64,000 nt of DNA. It comes from Actinokineospora enzanensis DSM 44649. Its GTDB lineage: Bacteria > Actinomycetota > Actinomycetes > Mycobacteriales > Pseudonocardiaceae. Within the stretch, counting starts at the first letter, position 1, and each line of letters starts with the position of its first letter. The position numbers and the translations under genes are program-made. The DNA lies in NCBI RefSeq assembly GCF_000374445.1, contig NZ_KB894428.1, positions 66,372 through 130,371 on the forward strand, read 5' to 3'. A model generated the notes under the pieces. The model searched no databases. It was not told the origin of the DNA and worked only from the letters and a program-made list of their open reading frames with translations. This document shows, one piece after another, positions 19,128 through 28,692 of the stretch.

Positions 19128-19369
19128 TCGAACACCTCGGCGAACTCGTCGGTCGGACTTCGGGGGACTAGCGGGGAACTGCTGAGCGCCCCGCCCGCGG
19201 GGTCGCCGCGCGCGGGGTTCGGAACTGACAATCGCATCCAATCACGCCGTACCACCCCGTGGTGCCAAGGTGTGGCCGGGAAGGTTTCCCAGAGCACACA
19301 CGTTGCACCGACCGGGGGCGCCCGCGGCGACCCCCGGCCGGCGAGGATCCACACACCTGGAGACGTTCG

Positions 19370-20017
19370 ATGACCGCTGTTCGGGAAACCGAGAGCACCG
19401 AGAGCACCCCGACCCGCACCAAGGTCGACTTCTACTTCGACCCGGTCTGCCCGTTCGCCTGGATCACCTCCCGCTGGATCCTGGAGGTGGAGAAGCACCG
19501 CGACCTCGACCTGCGGTTCCGCGTGATGAGCCTGTCCGTCCTCAACGAGGGCCGCGACAACCTCCCCGAGGTCTACGTCGACCTGCTCAAGCGCGGCTGG
19601 GCCCCGGTCCGGGTCGCCATCGCCGCCGCCCAGGCCCACGGCGAGGAGGTGCTGCGCGACCTGTACACCGCGCTCGGCACCCGCATCCACAACCAGGGCG
19701 AGAAGGACTACCTCAAAGCCATCGAGGGCGCCCTCGCCGAGGTCGGCCTCCCCGCCGAACTGATCGAGGCCGCGAACGGCACCGACCACGACGACGCCCT
19801 CCGCAAGTCCCACCACGAGGGAATGGACCCGGTCGGCGACGAGGTCGGCACCCCCACCCTGCACATCGACGGCGTCGCCTTCTTCGGCCCCGTCCTCACC
19901 GAGATCCCGCGCGGCGACGACGCCCTGAAGGTCTTCGACGGCGCCGTCGCCCTGGCGAGCTACCCGAAGTTCTTCGAACTCAAGCGCAGCCGCACCGGCG
20001 AGCTCAAGTTCGACTGA
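19370..20017 (+). CDS. DsbA-family mycothiol-dependent reductase (Rv2466c-like)
   Basis: 215 aa thioredoxin-fold protein. Homology to Rv2466c, the mycothiol-dependent nitroreductase/disulfide reductase, is clear along its length: [55 protein letters not shown]. It has no signal peptide, so it is cytoplasmic. The active site reads CPFA, whereas Rv2466c has CPWC, so the resolving cysteine is replaced by alanine and a monothiol mechanism with mycothiol is implied. A Glu/Ser/Thr N-terminal extension of about 15 residues precedes the fold. ATG 19370 was chosen because the upstream frame is low-complexity and unsupported. Confidence 0.88.
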   Translation: MTAVRETESTESTPTRTKVDFYFDPVCPFAWITSRWILEVEKHRDLDLRFRVMSLSVLNEGRDNLPEVYVDLLKRGWAPVRVAIAAAQAHGEEVLRDLYTALGTRIHNQGEKDYLKAIEGALAEVGLPAELIEAANGTDHDDALRKSHHEGMDPVGDEVGTPTLHIDGVAFFGPVLTEIPRGDDALKVFDGAVALASYPKFFELKRSRTGELKFD

Positions 20018-20104
20018 CCCCCGGGGGATCGGGGACACCCGCGGCGCGCCCACGGTCCGGGCCCGCCGCGGGTGCCTACCCCTCGGCGGCCCGGTGCGCG
20101 CGTC

Positions 20105-20221
20105 CCTGTGGACAACTTCCCGACCCGCGCGCCTTTTGCCGGTAACGTGGATTTCGGGGGCCCCCGGGCAGGTTGTCCCCAACCCGCCGAATCGATCAAC
20201 AGCCGCCCCGCCGCCCTTGAC
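20105..20221 (+). repeat. DnaA-box repeat unit 1
   Basis: TGTGGACAA at 20107-20115 faces TTGTCCCCA (one mismatch) at 20173-20181. GATCAACAG and CTTGAC follow. Confidence 0.85.
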
Positions 20222-20426
20222 GACGGCCCACCCGGTCAGCGCGGTCGGCTGCGCCAAGCCGAAGCCCGCCGCTCCTCGGCGCCGACCCGACTGCACACCC
20301 CCTTGCGGTTCGGCCACGACAGGCCCAACGGCCACTCGCCTCTGCTGGACTCTCCACGGGTCACCGGACCTTCGGCGGCCCGGACCCGCACCCCCTGCCC
20401 ACCAAGCGTCGCGCCCGCTCCTCGCC

Positions 20427-20543
20427 CCTGTGGACAACTTTCCAGCTCAGGGCCCGCTCACCGGTAAAGTGGAATCCAGGGGTCCCCCGGGCGGTTGTCC
20501 ACATCCCCCCGAAACGATCAACAGATACCGCGTAGGTCTTGAC
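20427..20543 (+). repeat. DnaA-box repeat unit 2
   Basis: Perfect boxes TGTGGACAA at 20429-20437 and TTGTCCACA at 20495-20503 surround a GGGGTCCCC palindrome. GATCAACAG ends at 20524 and TTGAC at 20543. Confidence 0.9.
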
Positions 20544-20659
20544 TGGCCGCTCTCGCTGTCCCTGCCTCGGTCCCCTTGCGGGTCACGGCAACCGCCGAGC
20601 ATCCCGTGGGCGACCATGCGCCATCACGTGTCCACCCTCGCCGCACCCGCCTTCCAAGC

Positions 20660-20775
20660 CCTGTGGACAACTTTCCGACCCGCGAGCCGTTCACCGGTAG
20701 AGTGGATCTCGGGGGTCCCCGGGCGGTTATCCACAGCAGGTCGAAACGATCAACAGGTGCCGCGCCGGTCCTGAC
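20660..20775 (+). repeat. DnaA-box repeat unit 3
   Basis: TGTGGACAA at 20662-20670 faces TTATCCACA, the E. coli consensus, at 20727-20735. Same internal blocks as the other units. Confidence 0.9.
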
Positions 20776-20867
20776 GACGACGATTCCCGTTGCAGGCGAG
20801 CGGGTCGTGGCGGTCGCCGGGCATCGGCAGGGCCGCGTGCCACGAGCAGCGCGATCATCCTGCGGCC

Positions 20868-20983
20868 CTTGTGGACAACTTTCCAGCTCGGGGCCCACTC
20901 GCCGGTAAAATGGATTTCGGGGGTCCCCAGGCGGTTGTCCACAGCCCGCCGAATCGATCAACAGATGCTGTGCGGGTCTTGAC
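20868..20983 (+). repeat. DnaA-box repeat unit 4
   Basis: Perfect boxes lie at 20870-20878 and 20935-20943. GATCAACAG ends at 20964 and TTGAC at 20983. Confidence 0.9.
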
Positions 20984-21123
20984 AGCGCGGCGACTTGCCT
21001 GGTGCACGCACGCGTCGGTGGTCGGAGCTGGTCGGGCGCGGTCGTCGTGCTGGCCGGTGCTTCCATGGGCGACCAGGTACCGGGTCGCATGCCCACAGCA
21101 CCAGTGCGTCCGCTCCACGGCCC

Positions 21124-21241
21124 CCTGTGGACAACTTTCCGGCCCGCAGGCCGCCGGCCGGTAGAGTTGATTTCGGGGGTCCCCCGGGGCAGTTGTCCAC
21201 AGCGGGCCGGATCGATCAACAGACACCACGCGCGTCTTGAC
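21124..21241 (+). repeat. DnaA-box repeat unit 5
   Basis: Perfect boxes lie at 21126-21134 and 21193-21201. GATCAACAG ends at 21222 and TTGAC at 21241. Confidence 0.9.
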
Positions 21242-21420
21242 GAAAGACTCGCGTGTGAGCGGATGACCGCCGAGGCCCGAGCAGACGAACCCGTGCCGCC
21301 GAAGAGTCCCGTCGTTCCCAACCGCGCGTCTCCGTGATCACGGCAGGCGTGCGAACTCCCGTCCACTTGTGCCACGCTGACGTCCAGGCAGGCGTGCAAA
21401 GTGTCACACGGGAGGTCGCC

Positions 21421-22839
21421 ATGGCCGTTCGCGTCGGTCATGTCATCGGGGGGCGGTTGATCGAGCAGGCCGGGGAGCGGATCGACGTGGTCGACCCGGC
21501 GTCCGGGGAGGTCGTCGCGGCCGTCCCGGCCGGGACCGCGGCCGATGTGGACACCGCGGTCGCCGCCGCGGCCGAGGCGTTCCCGGGTTGGTCGGCGGTC
21601 GATCCGCGCGAGCGGGCCGCCGCCGTGCGGCGCGTGTCGGCGGCGTTGGTCGAGCGGCGCGAGGAGATCGCCGACGTGATCACCGCCGAGATGGGGGCGC
21701 CGCTGCTGTTCTCCCGCGCCGTCCAGGCCGGTCTGCCCGCCGCGACGTCCGCGGGCATCGCCGACCTGGTCGAGGGCGGCTACGCGTTCAGCGAGGAGAT
21801 CGGCAACTCGCTCGTGCTGCGCGAGCCGGTCGGCGTCGTCGGCGCGATCACCCCGTGGAACTACCCGCTGCACCAGATCGTCGCGAAGGTCGCGCCCGCG
21901 CTCGCCGCGGGCAACACCGTCGTACTCAAACCCAGCGAGGTCGCCCCGCTCAACGCCAACCTGTTCCTGGAGATCCTCGCCGCCGCGGGCGTGCCGGACG
22001 GCGTGGTCAACCTCGTGCACGGCACCGGGCCCGTCGTCGGCGAGGCCATCGCCGCGCACCCCCGCGTCGACATGGTGTCGTTCACCGGGTCCACCGCGGC
22101 GGGCAGGCGGGTGTCCGCCGTCGCCGCCGCGACCGTGAAGCGGGTCGCGCTGGAGCTGGGCGGCAAGTCCGCCAACGTGATCCTCGACGACGTCGACGGC
22201 GACGCGCTCACCCGCGCGGTCAAGATCGGTGTGGCGAACGCGTTCATCAACGGCGGCCAGACCTGCACCGCCTGGACCCGCATGCTCGTCCCCGCGCACC
22301 GGCATGACGAGATCGTCGAGCGCGTCGCCGCGGCCGCCGCCAAGTACACCGTCGGCGACCCCCGACAGACCAGCACCCGCATCGGCCCGATGGCGTCGAA
22401 AGCCCAGCAGGACCGCGTCCTCGGCTACATCCGGCTCGGCATCGACGAAGGCGCCACCCTCGCCTACCGCGCCGACGACATACCCGACCACGGCGCCTAC
22501 GTGCCGCCCACCGTGTTCGCCGACGTGCGCCAGGACATGCGCGTCGCCCAAGAGGAGATCTTCGGCCCCGTCCTGTGCGTGCTGCCCTACACCGGCGACG
22601 ACGAGGCCGTGGCCATCGCCAACGCCAGCGTCTACGGGCTCGCGGGCGCCGTGTTCGGCGCGGACGACGACCGCGCGCTCGCCGTCGCCAAACGCCTGCG
22701 CACCGGGCAGGTCGACATCAACGGGGGAGCGTTCAACCCCGTCGCGCCCTTCGGCGGCTACAAGCAGTCCGGCAACGGCCGCGAGCTCGGCCGCTACGGC
22801 CTGGAGGAGTTCCTGGAGGTCAAGTCCCTGCAGCGCTGA
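21421..22839 (+). CDS. Aldehyde dehydrogenase family protein
   Basis: 472 aa NAD(P)-dependent aldehyde dehydrogenase. Motifs are TPWNYPLHQ (cofactor region), FTGSTAAGR, the general base Glu245 in LELGGKS, the catalytic Cys282 in GGQTCTA, and EEIFGPVL near the C-terminus. Start ATG 21421 has GGGAGG six bases upstream. It oxidises an aldehyde to the acid; the substrate cannot be deduced. Its last 20 bases overlap the end of the convergent hydrolase gene. The DnaA-box array lies directly upstream. Confidence 0.92.
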   Translation: MAVRVGHVIGGRLIEQAGERIDVVDPASGEVVAAVPAGTAADVDTAVAAAAEAFPGWSAVDPRERAAAVRRVSAALVERREEIADVITAEMGAPLLFSRAVQAGLPAATSAGIADLVEGGYAFSEEIGNSLVLREPVGVVGAITPWNYPLHQIVAKVAPALAAGNTVVLKPSEVAPLNANLFLEILAAAGVPDGVVNLVHGTGPVVGEAIAAHPRVDMVSFTGSTAAGRRVSAVAAATVKRVALELGGKSANVILDDVDGDALTRAVKIGVANAFINGGQTCTAWTRMLVPAHRHDEIVERVAAAAAKYTVGDPRQTSTRIGPMASKAQQDRVLGYIRLGIDEGATLAYRADDIPDHGAYVPPTVFADVRQDMRVAQEEIFGPVLCVLPYTGDDEAVAIANASVYGLAGAVFGADDDRALAVAKRLRTGQVDINGGAFNPVAPFGGYKQSGNGRELGRYGLEEFLEVKSLQR

Positions 22840-23632
22840 CCCGGCCACGCTCCAGCGCCGGACGCGTCGCGTCCTCCGGGTACGGGCTCTGCGCCAACGC
22901 CTCCTCGACCGTCATCGAACCGCTGCGCACCCCGTCGAACAGGCCCGCGACCGTCGCCAGCTCCGCCCGCTGCGTCCGCACGAAACCCGCGTCCACCGGC
23001 TCACCGTGACCGGGCACCACCACCTGCGGCGCCCACTCCAGGATCGCGTCCAACGCGGCAGGCCACTCCAGCGGGAACCCGTCCTTCCCGAGCGACGGCG
23101 GCGCGCCCTGCTCCACGTCGTCACCGGCGAACAGCACCCCGGCGTCGGGGACGTGCACCACCACATCGTGATCCGTGTGACCGTTCCCGGGATGCGCCAA
23201 CGTCACCCGACGGCCACCCAGGTCGAGCTCCGTCTTGTCCACCAGATCCCACGTCGGCAGCACCACGCGCGCGGCAAGCAGCCGCTCGGCCTGCTCCGGT
23301 TTGCCGTCCGCGCGGTACTTGTCGGCCCAGAACCGCGCCTGCTCGGCGGCGGTCCCGGCGATCACCGCCGTGCACCTCGGATGCGCCCACACCTCGGCAC
23401 CCGGGAACGCCGCCGTGCCCAGGAAGTGATCCCAGTGCGCGTGCGTGATCACCACCGTCCACGGCAGATCCGTGACCGCGCGGACCGCCGCCGCCCACTC
23501 CGCGCCATGCACCTCGTCGGTGCCGGTATCGATCACCAGACAGCGGTCGTCGCCGAGCACGAGCCCCAGCGTCTGGTCCAGTTCGGCATAGCGACGGGCG
23601 AACACACCGTCGGCAACCTCCAGCCATCGCAT
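22820..23632 (-). CDS. MBL-fold metallo-hydrolase
   Basis: 270 aa metallo-beta-lactamase-fold protein. Residues 64-69 read HAHWDH, the two-metal site. HTDHDVV near residue 155 supplies a further histidine and the bridging Asp region, and PGHGEPV lies near residue 210. Such enzymes hydrolyse esters, lactones or thioesters; the substrate is unknown. It is cytoplasmic, with no signal peptide. The gene converges on, and overlaps by 20 bases, the aldehyde dehydrogenase gene, leaving no room for a terminator between them. Confidence 0.88.
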   Translation of the reverse strand: MRWLEVADGVFARRYAELDQTLGLVLGDDRCLVIDTGTDEVHGAEWAAAVRAVTDLPWTVVITHAHWDHFLGTAAFPGAEVWAHPRCTAVIAGTAAEQARFWADKYRADGKPEQAERLLAARVVLPTWDLVDKTELDLGGRRVTLAHPGNGHTDHDVVVHVPDAGVLFAGDDVEQGAPPSLGKDGFPLEWPAALDAILEWAPQVVVPGHGEPVDAGFVRTQRAELATVAGLFDGVRSGSMTVEEALAQSPYPEDATRPALERGRVSAAGT

Positions 23633-23758
23633 CCGCCATTACTACCCGATCGGCCGACCGGCCGGGGAACGATCGGTCACGCCCCGTGGTGGTAACCGGC
23701 GCCACTGCGCGCTCGCCCGGTCGCGCACCCGGCACCACCGGATGGCACACTTCCCGCC

Positions 23759-24229
23759 GTGCGTGTCTACCTGGGTTCCGACCACGCGGGCTTCGAGCTG
23801 AAGGCCCACCTCGCCGAACACCTCACCGCCGCGGGCCACGACGTCGTCGACGTCGGCCCGCACGCCTACGACGCCCTCGACGACTACCCGCCGTTCTGCG
23901 TCGAGACCGCGCGCCGCGTCGTCGCCGACCCGGGCAGCCTCGGCGTCGTGCTCGGCGGCTCGGGCAACGGCGAGCAGATCGCGGCCAACAAGGTGCCCGG
24001 CTGCCGCGCCGCGCTGGCCTGGCAGCCGGAGATCGCGAAACTCGCCCGTGAGCACAACGACGCCCAGGTCATCGGGGTCGGCGCGCGCATGCACACGGCC
24101 GAGGAGGCCGCCGAGATCGTGGATGCCTTCGTCGCCACGCCGTTCTCCGGCGACGAGCGCCACAGCCGCCGCATCGCCCTGCTGACCGAGTACGAGCGCA
24201 CCGGCGAACCGCCCGCCCTGCCCGCCTGA
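23759..24229 (+). CDS. rpiB: Ribose-5-phosphate isomerase B
   Basis: 156 aa sugar isomerase of the RpiB/LacAB family, interconverting ribose-5-phosphate and ribulose-5-phosphate in the pentose phosphate pathway. Visible motifs are YLGSDHAGFELK at the N-terminus and GGSGNGEQIAANK, where a Glu (residue 72) occupies the position used by the mycobacterial enzyme instead of the Cys of E. coli RpiB. GTG 23759 start. The stop TGA shares one base with the ATG of nei2, so the pair is coupled, as at Rv2465c-Rv2464c. Confidence 0.95.
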   Translation: MRVYLGSDHAGFELKAHLAEHLTAAGHDVVDVGPHAYDALDDYPPFCVETARRVVADPGSLGVVLGGSGNGEQIAANKVPGCRAALAWQPEIAKLAREHNDAQVIGVGARMHTAEEAAEIVDAFVATPFSGDERHSRRIALLTEYERTGEPPALPA

Positions 24230-25032
24230 TGCCGGAAGGCCACACCCTCCACCGCCTCGCCCGCCTGCACCAACGCCGCTACGCCGGTACGGAGGTGTCG
24301 GTCTCCAGCCCGCAGGGCCGCTTCGTCGCGTCCCCTGTGGACGGTTCGGTGTTCCGCCGGGCGGAGGCGCACGGGAAACATCTGTTCCACGTGTACGGAC
24401 CGGACCGGGTGGTACATGTCCACTTAGGACTGTACGGGACGTTCGCCGAGGCCCCGCTACCGGTCGCGGCCCCGGTCGGCCAGGTCCGGATGCGCCTGGT
24501 CGGCCCGACGCACTGGACCGACCTGCGCGGCCCGACCCGCTGCGAGCTGCTGACCGACGTCGAGGTCGACGCCCTCCGCGCCCGCCTCGGCCCGGACCCA
24601 CTGCGCCGTGACGCCGACCCGGCGCGGGCGTGGGACCGGATCTCGCGCTCCCGCAGCTCACTCGCCGTGCTCCTGATGGACCAGTCCGTGATCGCGGGCG
24701 TCGGCAACGTGTACCGGGCCGAGCTCCTGTTCCGACACGGCATCCACCCGTCCCTGCCCGGCCGCGCCCTGGACCCCGCGCTGTGGTCCGACATGTGGGC
24801 CGACCTGGTCACCCTCATGCGCCTGGGCGTCCGAAGAGGACGGATCGACACGGTCCGCGACGAACACCTCCCCGAGGCCACCGGCCGTGCCCCGCGCCAG
24901 GACCGCCACGGCGGCGAGGTCTACGTCTACCGCCGCGCGGGCCTGCCCTGCCTGGTGTGCGGGACCGAGGTGCGGACGGAGGTCCTGGCGGGCCGCAACA
25001 ACTTCTGGTGCCCCACCTGCCAGCCCGCCTGA
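24229..25032 (+). CDS. nei2: DNA glycosylase, Fpg/Nei family
   Basis: 267 aa base-excision repair glycosylase/AP lyase. MPEGHT supplies the catalytic Pro2 and Glu3, and EAHGKHLF holds the conserved lysine. The helix-two-turn-helix region (SVIAGVGNVYRAELLF) lies near residue 150. The C-terminal zinc finger is complete (CLVCG ... FWCPTC). It matches Rv2464c. Its start overlaps the rpiB stop in a TGATG arrangement. Confidence 0.93.
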   Translation: MPEGHTLHRLARLHQRRYAGTEVSVSSPQGRFVASPVDGSVFRRAEAHGKHLFHVYGPDRVVHVHLGLYGTFAEAPLPVAAPVGQVRMRLVGPTHWTDLRGPTRCELLTDVEVDALRARLGPDPLRRDADPARAWDRISRSRSSLAVLLMDQSVIAGVGNVYRAELLFRHGIHPSLPGRALDPALWSDMWADLVTLMRLGVRRGRIDTVRDEHLPEATGRAPRQDRHGGEVYVYRRAGLPCLVCGTEVRTEVLAGRNNFWCPTCQPA

Positions 25033-25905
25033 CCCGCCGAACCCGCACCCCGGCGAAACAGGACCCGGATCACCCGATCGGGATTCGGTCGACTCACGGG
25101 CTCACTCTCCGCGCCCACAGGCCGATTTTCGCGACCCCGGCCTGTGGCGGCGCCCGGCCTCGATAGCGACATCGGCCGCCGTCCAGCTGGTCCGCTCGCT
25201 GAACGGACGTCCCCGGGTGGTCTTGTCATGCCGGGCGGGGGGCTAGTGGCTCGACCCAGGGCGTTGGCCGTGTATCGGCGCGTCGTGGGCGGGTCGAGAC
25301 GCGGTCGATATTCTGGGGCGCACCACCAGGTGACGATCATGATTGCCCGACCGGCCGCGTTCCCGTCCACACGCGACGCGCGAAAGGTCGCCGGGTGAAC
25401 GGCGGTCCGCTCACGGAGTCTGCCTCGGTGGCGTGGCCGCCTGGCCCATCGGGAGTACAGGCGAGTGAGCCACGGGAGCGCGAGATCTGCTCCAACACCC
25501 GCGTCGTGCGGGTCCGACCGCGTGCCGGTCGCGGGAACTCCTCGCGGTCGTGTGACTCGAACCCGTGACCCGAACCCGGTGAGCCGAAGCTCGGGCTGGG
25601 CGCTCGTCGGCGGGCATGCGGCGCGTGCGGAACGCAGGCCCGAGCTCGTCGTGGTCTTGGACATGATCCCGGGGAGTGTTCGCCATCGACGCTGTCGGCA
25701 CGGTGGGTCGGGGTGGCACCGGCTGTCGGGGCGGGCGGCGCTTCCTCTCGCCCCGTCCCTCGGCGCCTGCATGGCCGCGCTCCCGCGTCTCCTGTCCCTC
25801 GCGCTCGCACAACCTCAACTCGCAACGAACGACACGCCCGGGAAAGTTCCGCGTCCACAGCGCCCGATCCGGTGAATCCGACAGGACGCTCCGTGACCGA
25901 CAGGA
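25033..25905. other. 870-bp intergenic region between convergent genes
   Basis: No convincing gene: frames are arginine-rich without ribosome sites. The region holds copy 2 of the dispersed 3'-end element near its right end. It marks the left boundary of an accessory block between nei2 and tig. Confidence 0.4.
25785..25875 (-). repeat. Dispersed 3'-end element, copy 2
   Basis: The core at 25796-25838 is identical to the other three copies. On the minus strand it begins 31 bases after the stop of the 25906 gene. It shares GCGTCTCCTGTCCCTCG-type flank with copy 4 rather than with copies 1 and 3. Confidence 0.85.
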
Positions 25906-26700
25906 TCAGAAGTCCCCGCCGAAGTCCCCACCGCCGAAGTCCCCGAAGTCGCCCCCGCCGAAGTCACCACCACCGTCGTAGCCACCGCCGTCGAAACCCT
26001 GGTCGCCGCCGCCGAAGCCGTCCGCGTTCATGTCCGCGAAGGCGTCCGCCTGCCCCGCGTCGAACCCGGCCTCCCACGCCGACGAGTCCGGGATCCCCGA
26101 CATCCCCGAGAACATCGCGTCGAACAACAGCACCGAACCGAGGCCCCACGCCCCCGCCACCAGCGCGGGCTTCCACCACGGCTCGCTGTACCACCCCTCC
26201 GGCACCGGCCGCCCCGCCACGCGCCCGCCCGGGTAGTAGTGCGGGGTGCCCGCGCCGGGCATCGGGGATGCCTGGTAGTCGTGGCCCTCCACATGCACCC
26301 TGCGGTCCGCCTCGACGCGTCCGGCGCGCTGCTGGTCGGGGTCGGCGGGCAGGTCCGGGCCCGGGTCCAGGCCCATGGCCAGGCGCGCGGCCCGCACGTA
26401 GTACAGGCCCTCCAGCGCCGTGCGCGTCACCAACCGGCACTGTTCGGCCGTCCTGGCCTGTTCCATCTGCGACCCGGCCGCCGTGTAGCGCTCCGCCGCG
26501 TCGGCCATGGCCTGCTGGGAGGCGGTGTCCGTGCCGGTCAGGTTGATCACCTGGCCGCCCAGCCGCTCGACCCAGCGGCGGGCGTCGGCCTGGGCGTCGG
26601 CGAGTGCGCGGGCGCGTGCCGCCGCCTGGTTCCGCATGACCACGACGCCGACCGCCACCAGGGCGACGACGATCACGACCAGCACGATGCCTGTACCCAT
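25906..26700 (-). CDS. Membrane-anchored protein with Gly/Asp-rich tail
   Basis: 264 aa. One N-terminal transmembrane helix (residues about 4-22) is followed by a helical Ala/Arg/Gln-rich region (about 25-125) containing LTGTDTASQQAMADAAERY. Then come a Pro/Gly linker, a Trp-rich patch (WYSEPWWKPALVAGAWGLGSVLLF, possible second membrane segment) and an acidic glycine tail of GGGDFGG-type repeats. Similar proteins in Streptomyces are annotated as DUF1542-like membrane proteins. Function unknown. The tail is encoded by short direct DNA repeats (25911-25990). A dispersed 3'-end element follows. Confidence 0.7.
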   Translation of the reverse strand: MGTGIVLVVIVVALVAVGVVVMRNQAAARARALADAQADARRWVERLGGQVINLTGTDTASQQAMADAAERYTAAGSQMEQARTAEQCRLVTRTALEGLYYVRAARLAMGLDPGPDLPADPDQQRAGRVEADRRVHVEGHDYQASPMPGAGTPHYYPGGRVAGRPVPEGWYSEPWWKPALVAGAWGLGSVLLFDAMFSGMSGIPDSSAWEAGFDAGQADAFADMNADGFGGGDQGFDGGGYDGGGDFGGGDFGDFGGGDFGGDF

Positions 26701-26784
26701 GGGGCCCTCCTCGTTCGCTTGCCCAGCACAACGCCGGACGCGGGCGAGGAGGTTCCCGTGCGGACCGGAATCCCCCGGTCGTGC

Positions 26785-28014
26785 TCAGAAGATCTCGTGG
26801 CAGGCGGGCTCCCGGTCGTGCAGGAACGCCGCTGACAGGGCCGAAACCGACCCGGGTGTGTGTTCGCGCACTCGCCCCGCCGAGGCCAGCACGGTCAGCC
26901 GGGTGCCGCCGAGGTAGGCGGCCGCCAGCTCCAGCGTGGTCAGGGACAGGTCGGCGGTGTCATCCGTCCGGGCAACCGTCATCGAGCCGTCGGTGACCGT
27001 CAGTCGCCACGTGCCGGTGTTCCATGGGCAGAACTCGTCCGTCACGTCCACGACGACGTCCACCGGCGCGCTATAGGCCCGCAACGGCAGCGCGTCCGCG
27101 AGCCGGGTGAGCCGGATGTGCAGCGCGTCGGAGGTGTTGCGTTCCATGGCGCGCGGGTCGCGCAGCAGCAGCGTCAGCGGTTCGTCGACACTGCCGTTGT
27201 AGTCCACTGAACTGACCAGGTCCATGTCGAGCACGTACCGCCACAGGCTCGCGTACGCCTGGGGCGTGTTCGCGATCAGTTCGTGTACGGAGAGCTTCGT
27301 GGTCGGCCCGAAGTCCCCGGGCTTCATCTCCGTCCGGAACGCCACGAAGCCGTCCGGATGCAGGGCGTACCGGTAGGGACTGCGTCCGCGCTGGGCCGTC
27401 ACGGAGTCGTAGTAGTGGTACCCCCAATGCCCTTCCGCACGCCCCAGCATGCCCGCGCGGGTCGGCGCGAACCGGTCGTAGAGTTCGCGGATCAACGGCA
27501 TGGCCGCCTCCCGCGACAATTCCCGCACCCGTGCGGAACCCAGGTCGACACCCGCCCGGAACGGGATTTTCGTCGGCATGGACAAATGGGTCCATTCACT
27601 CGCCGGGGCGTAACCGTAACGGCCGTAGATCACCGGTTCGGACGCCCACAATCCGCCCAGTGGCGCGCTCTCCTCGGTCAGCCAGGACCGCATCATCGCG
27701 CGCAGCACGCCGCGCCGCCGCTGGTCCGCCGCGACCGCCACCGCGCTGATCGCGTCGAACGGCACCAGGCCCCGGCCAGGCACCGACACCGTCCTCGGCA
27801 ACAGCCGTGACGTGCCGATCAGCGTCTCCCCGTCGAACGCGCCCACCGTCTCGGTGGTGTCGAACAGCAGGTCCTCCTTGGCCGCCCACTCGTCCCTGCG
27901 GTGCTCCAGCAGGAACGCGCGGGCCAGCACGGCGGCGTTGGCAGGCAGGTCGTCGCGGGTCAGTCGGCGCAGCGTAAAGGTGTCCACGATTGTGCTGTCT
28001 ACGCGAACGCCCAT
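26785..28014 (-). CDS. Eis-like GNAT N-acetyltransferase
   Basis: About 409 aa protein with the Eis architecture. An N-terminal GNAT domain has an acetyl-CoA loop near AVAVAADQRRRGVLRAMM. A second GNAT-like domain and a C-terminal SCP2-like domain follow, with the family's typical acidic C-terminal residue region (HEIF end). Eis proteins acetylate lysines and aminoglycosides. ATG 28014 was taken; GTG 28047 in frame adds 11 residues, and neither has a clear ribosome site. It is transcribed divergently from the next GNAT gene. Confidence 0.85.
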   Translation of the reverse strand: MGVRVDSTIVDTFTLRRLTRDDLPANAAVLARAFLLEHRRDEWAAKEDLLFDTTETVGAFDGETLIGTSRLLPRTVSVPGRGLVPFDAISAVAVAADQRRRGVLRAMMRSWLTEESAPLGGLWASEPVIYGRYGYAPASEWTHLSMPTKIPFRAGVDLGSARVRELSREAAMPLIRELYDRFAPTRAGMLGRAEGHWGYHYYDSVTAQRGRSPYRYALHPDGFVAFRTEMKPGDFGPTTKLSVHELIANTPQAYASLWRYVLDMDLVSSVDYNGSVDEPLTLLLRDPRAMERNTSDALHIRLTRLADALPLRAYSAPVDVVVDVTDEFCPWNTGTWRLTVTDGSMTVARTDDTADLSLTTLELAAAYLGGTRLTVLASAGRVREHTPGSVSALSAAFLHDREPACHEIF

Positions 28015-28152
28015 GACCCGGCCAAGCGATTTGTCCACCGCGCACACGTCTTGACCGATGTGTGATCACCGATATGGTGACCGCATGGGGAATCACGCGG
28101 CAATTCCCGGTGTGGCTCTCGCTACCCGGGTGGTGCGTGGGGAGGGCGACTC

Positions 28153-28683
28153 GTGCGGGTGAGCGCGCCGGTACTGGTCCGCGAGGCGACCGCGGCGGAC
28201 GCGGCGCAGATCGGCGACGTGCACGCCGAGTCCTGGCGGGTCGCGCACCGCAACCTGTTCGAGGACCGGTCACTGGCCGTGTTCGCCGAACGGCGACGCG
28301 CCCGCTGGATGGCCGGACTGGCCGAGCTGGCCGCCGCGGGCACCGACACCGTGCTGCTCGCCCAACGCGGCGACCGGACCATCGCGTTCGCCTGGTACGG
28401 CCCGCACCGGGTCAAACCGCACGACGCCGAACTGCACGCCTTCTACGCACACCCGCACGTGTGGGGCACGGGCGTCGCGCAGACCCTCCTTGACGAGGTC
28501 TTCACCGGCCTCGGCGACTACCGCCGTGTGCGGCTCTGGACGCTGTCCGGTGCCACCCGCGCGCGGCGCTTCTACACCCGCGCGGGCTTCACCGAGAGCG
28601 GTCTGATCCGCGAACGCGACTACGGCGACGGACGCCCGGTGCTGGAGGTCGAGTACGCGCGCCGCCCGCCCGTCACCCGCTGA
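28153..28683 (+). CDS. GNAT family N-acetyltransferase
   Basis: 176 aa single GNAT domain. REATAADAAQIGDVHAESWR forms the N-terminal strand-helix, and HPHVWGTGVAQTLLDEV is the acetyl-CoA pyrophosphate loop (Q/R-x-x-G-x-G/A type). LWTLSGATRARRFYTRAGFTESG is the C-terminal substrate side. GTG 28153 has GGAGGG six bases upstream. Substrate unknown. The stop is 9 bp from the end of the convergent NUDIX gene. Confidence 0.88.
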   Translation: MRVSAPVLVREATAADAAQIGDVHAESWRVAHRNLFEDRSLAVFAERRRARWMAGLAELAAAGTDTVLLAQRGDRTIAFAWYGPHRVKPHDAELHAFYAHPHVWGTGVAQTLLDEVFTGLGDYRRVRLWTLSGATRARRFYTRAGFTESGLIRERDYGDGRPVLEVEYARRPPVTR

Positions 28684-28692
28684 GCCTGAGTC

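Larger units (their letters stand above)
20018..21420. other. 1.4-kb intergenic region holding the DnaA-box repeat array
   Basis: No gene is supported: frames shift from unit to unit and none has a ribosome site. The region holds five head-to-tail units of about 117 bp separated by 205, 116, 92 and 140 bp of unrelated sequence, then about 180 bp leading to the aldehyde dehydrogenase gene. Confidence 0.7.

Noticed and set aside
20105..21241. CRISPR array
   Set aside because: Units are 117 bp and diverged, spacers vary from 92 to 205 bp, and no cas genes are present.
20105..21241. Chromosomal origin oriC
   Set aside because: DnaA boxes are present, but dnaA, dnaN and an AT-rich unwinding region are absent; the flanks are dsbA-like and aldehyde dehydrogenase genes.
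28060..28085. Short inverted repeat (TCACC/GGTGA) between the two acetyltransferase genes
   Set aside because: Five-base arms are expected by chance.
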